Of a stretch of 8,597 bases of DNA, positions 7,526 to 8,597 are shown piece after piece. Position numbers and translations under genes: made by a program. Every line of letters starts with the position of its first letter. Positions within the stretch are counted from its first letter, which is position 1. This DNA is from Flavisolibacter sp. GTDB lineage: Bacteria; Bacteroidota; Bacteroidia; Chitinophagales; Chitinophagaceae. The stretch lies in NCBI GenBank assembly GCA_025936195.1, contig JAICTW010000069.1, positions 1 through 8,597 on the forward strand. Reading direction: 5' to 3'. Under the pieces are notes generated by a model. That model did no database searches. It was not told where the DNA came from and worked only from the letters and a program-made list of their open reading frames with translations.

Positions 7526-7536
7526 AAGGCAGCTAC
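7512..7536 (-). repeat. Partial copy of the 5S rRNA 3' end plus its terminator
   Basis: CCTCTCATTTCTGAAAGGC at 7512-7530 is identical to 8460-8478, the core of the rRNA-operon terminator. The bases that continue it (7528-7536, GGCAGCTAC) match 8493-8501, the 3' end of the 5S rRNA gene. Relative to the rRNA locus, 17 bp (8476-8492, flanked by GGC) are missing, so 25 bases match with one gap. On the minus strand it still folds as CCTTTC/GAGAGG with an AGAAAT loop, followed by TTTTGTT, directly after the stop codon at 7538-7536. It can therefore act as the terminator of the lipoprotein gene, though with a shorter stem than the original. Confidence 0.8.
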
Positions 7537-8402
7537 TAATTCCTTTTATAGAAATATAGGTATTGACTGGATGAAAATCCTTTTTCACTCAAAGTAAAAT
7601 ATCCGGAGTTATCGCTGGCAAAACTTACGGCTTCACCTTGCGGCTCTATTGTATATGGAACATTTACAGGATCCTTTTTCAGAAGGCTTTCAATGTTTTC
7701 ACCATTATTCAATTTATAGTGAAATATCGAAATGTACGTTTTCAAAATAACTTCTTTCCCATCGGGTGAGATGCAGGCACTCGTCACACCATTGAACTTT
7801 AATTGCCCTATAAATTTAGCAGTTTGTGTTGCGGAAGAGAAAGGGGCAGAAAGTTTGTACATTCTGGAGGCGCTGTCCCGCTTTGTAATCACATAAATAT
7901 TTCCTATAGAAGGTTCAACCAAAAACGCTTCCGCATCATGAGAACCATCTGGATACTGAAAAGAAATTTTTTGAAAATTATAAACCGAATCAACTTCCTT
8001 GTCAGGCTCAGGAAATATATAGAAGGCGTAAGTGGTATAAGTTTTAAAATTATCTCCTGTTTCAGCAATGTATAATTTACCATTGGAAAGAGCCATATCT
8101 TCCCAATCGCGATTGATAGCTCCTTTAATAAAAATCTTCTTGTACAAACTACCTGTATGACTTACAAGTGAAAGTTCCGGCGGATTGCCACTATCCTCCT
8201 CCACCCAGAGATATCCCGGATTATTTTTACTAGCAGCAATGCCAGATGCTTCTGCTACCATTGGGATCATTTCAACCTTGCCAGGAACAGAAGTAAAAGC
8301 AGGAACTGTTTTGCTTAATGATGGCTTTACTCTTTTTTGGCAAGCGGCTATATGCATTAAACATATGGCAAAGGAGAAAAGAAGATTGAATCTAAAGTTC
8401 AT
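7536..8402 (-). CDS. Predicted beta-propeller-like lipoprotein
   Basis: I choose ATG 8402 (288 residues) over the in-frame ATG 8435. It leaves a compact signal (MNFRFNLLFSFAICLM) before the lipobox HIAAC, with Cys21 lipidated; the longer form puts charged residues in front. After the cysteine come QKRVKP, basic rather than acidic. The surface-export signal seen in the first lipoprotein is thus missing and a periplasm-facing location is likelier. The body has recurring short strands and acidic turns: SGIAASKNNPGYLWVEEDSG (53-72), NRDWEDMA (97-104), AETGDN (113-118), YPDGSHDAEAFLVEP (150-164), VITKRD (171-176), ISPDGKEVIL (211-220) and EPQGEAVSF (253-261). These fit a widespread but poorly characterised propeller-like family that I recognise by motif but cannot name. 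It ends with tandem TAG stop codons. It lies downstream of the 5S rRNA and its terminator, on the same strand, and I see no clear promoter. Binding target unknown. Confidence 0.85.
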   Translation of the reverse strand: MNFRFNLLFSFAICLMHIAACQKRVKPSLSKTVPAFTSVPGKVEMIPMVAEASGIAASKNNPGYLWVEEDSGNPPELSLVSHTGSLYKKIFIKGAINRDWEDMALSNGKLYIAETGDNFKTYTTYAFYIFPEPDKEVDSVYNFQKISFQYPDGSHDAEAFLVEPSIGNIYVITKRDSASRMYKLSAPFSSATQTAKFIGQLKFNGVTSACISPDGKEVILKTYISIFHYKLNNGENIESLLKKDPVNVPYTIEPQGEAVSFASDNSGYFTLSEKGFSSSQYLYFYKRN

Positions 8403-8447
8403 GAAGTCTTCAGTATGTAGGTATGATTTCTGCACAAGCTATCAAAG

Positions 8448-8482
8448 AAAATAAAAAAGCCTCTCATTTCTGAAAGGCTTTT
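8448..8482 (-). terminator. rrf: Intrinsic terminator of the rRNA operon
   Basis: Read on the minus strand, AAAAGCCTTTC (8482-8472) pairs with GAGAGGCTTTT (8465-8455) over 11 bp with one G-U pair, around the loop AGAAAT. TTTTTTATTTT follows. It starts about 6 bases after the 5S 3' end. The G-U pair would be a C-A mismatch on the other strand, so the structure is built for minus-strand transcription, ahead of the lipoprotein gene. Confidence 0.92.
8460..8478. repeat. Terminator core shared with 7512-7530
   Basis: These 19 bases are identical to 7512-7530. Allowing one inserted G at 8459, the match extends left by four A residues. Here the repeat is part of the intact 5S-terminator arrangement, so this is the likely parent copy. 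Confidence 0.85.
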
Positions 8483-8487
8483 CAATA

Positions 8488-8597
8488 AATATGGCAGCTA
8501 CCTACTCTCCCGCATTTTGGTGCAGTACCATCGGCCATGAGGGGCTTAACTTCTCTGTTCGGTATGGGAAGAGGTGAACACCCTCGGCAAAACCACC
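8488..8597 (-). rRNA. rrf: 5S ribosomal RNA, lacking only a few 5' bases
   Basis: The minus strand shows the conserved 5S landmarks: GGTGTTCACCTCTTCCCAT, CCGAAC followed by AAGTTAAG (8562-8542 region), GATGGTACTGC, and GCGGGAGAGTAGG before the closing helix. The first visible bases GGTGGTT pair with AGCTGCC near the 3' end as helix I. Extending this pairing with the following ATATT puts the 3' end near 8488 and suggests that about five 5' bases lie beyond the right edge, for a total near 115 nt. The 23S gene would be expected just outside the window on the same side. Confidence 0.95.

Noticed and set aside
8443..8450. Minus-strand TTTCTTTG as a promoter for the lipoprotein gene
   Set aside because: There is no -33 element at the right distance, and the position lies within the tail of the rRNA terminator; it is probably chance in T-rich DNA.

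Overview
This window looks like chromosomal DNA of a Bacteroidota bacterium. A Chitinophagaceae-like member is my inference, not a proven placement. The supporting signs are an AT-rich sequence, starts without Shine-Dalgarno motifs, -7 boxes of the TAnnTTTG type, two lipoproteins whose modified cysteine is followed by QK, and 5S rRNA and 2-oxoglutarate dehydrogenase proteins of ordinary bacterial type. Most of the window is core housekeeping DNA. I see no CRISPR array, phage, insertion sequence or obvious defence system.

Left part (1-4837, all minus strand): the 2-oxoglutarate dehydrogenase genes lie in the order E1 (sucA, 4782 to 2035), a 189-bp spacer with two back-to-back inverted repeats, then E2 (sucB, 1845 to 601). 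After a 32-bp gap comes the 5' part of a lipoprotein gene that runs off the left edge. E1 decarboxylates 2-oxoglutarate on thiamine diphosphate and E2 passes the succinyl group to CoA. The E3 component (lipoamide dehydrogenase) is not in the window. A good Bacteroidota-type promoter (CTTG, 19 bp, GATATTTG) sits 24 bp upstream of the start codon at 4782. It rules against the longer open frame that begins at 4959.

Middle part (4838-7122, plus strand): a divergent intergenic region leads to rpsT (ribosomal protein S20), which has a perfect TACCTTTG -7 box and a strong intrinsic terminator. Directly after it lies a secreted M14-family zinc carboxypeptidase with all the catalytic residues visible.

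Right part (7123-8597): a small KTSC-like hypothetical gene (plus) converges on a beta-propeller-like lipoprotein gene (minus). Upstream of the lipoprotein gene is the end of an rRNA operon: an almost complete 5S rRNA and its terminator, both on the minus strand.

The most unusual observation is a repeat. The 19-bp core of the 5S terminator (8460-8478) recurs exactly at 7512-7530, between the two convergent genes. There it is joined directly to a 9-bp match to the 5S rRNA 3' end, as if 17 bp had been lost between two GGC triplets. The lipoprotein gene is therefore bracketed by two copies of an rRNA-operon tail, and the last codons of the small plus-strand gene lie inside one of them.
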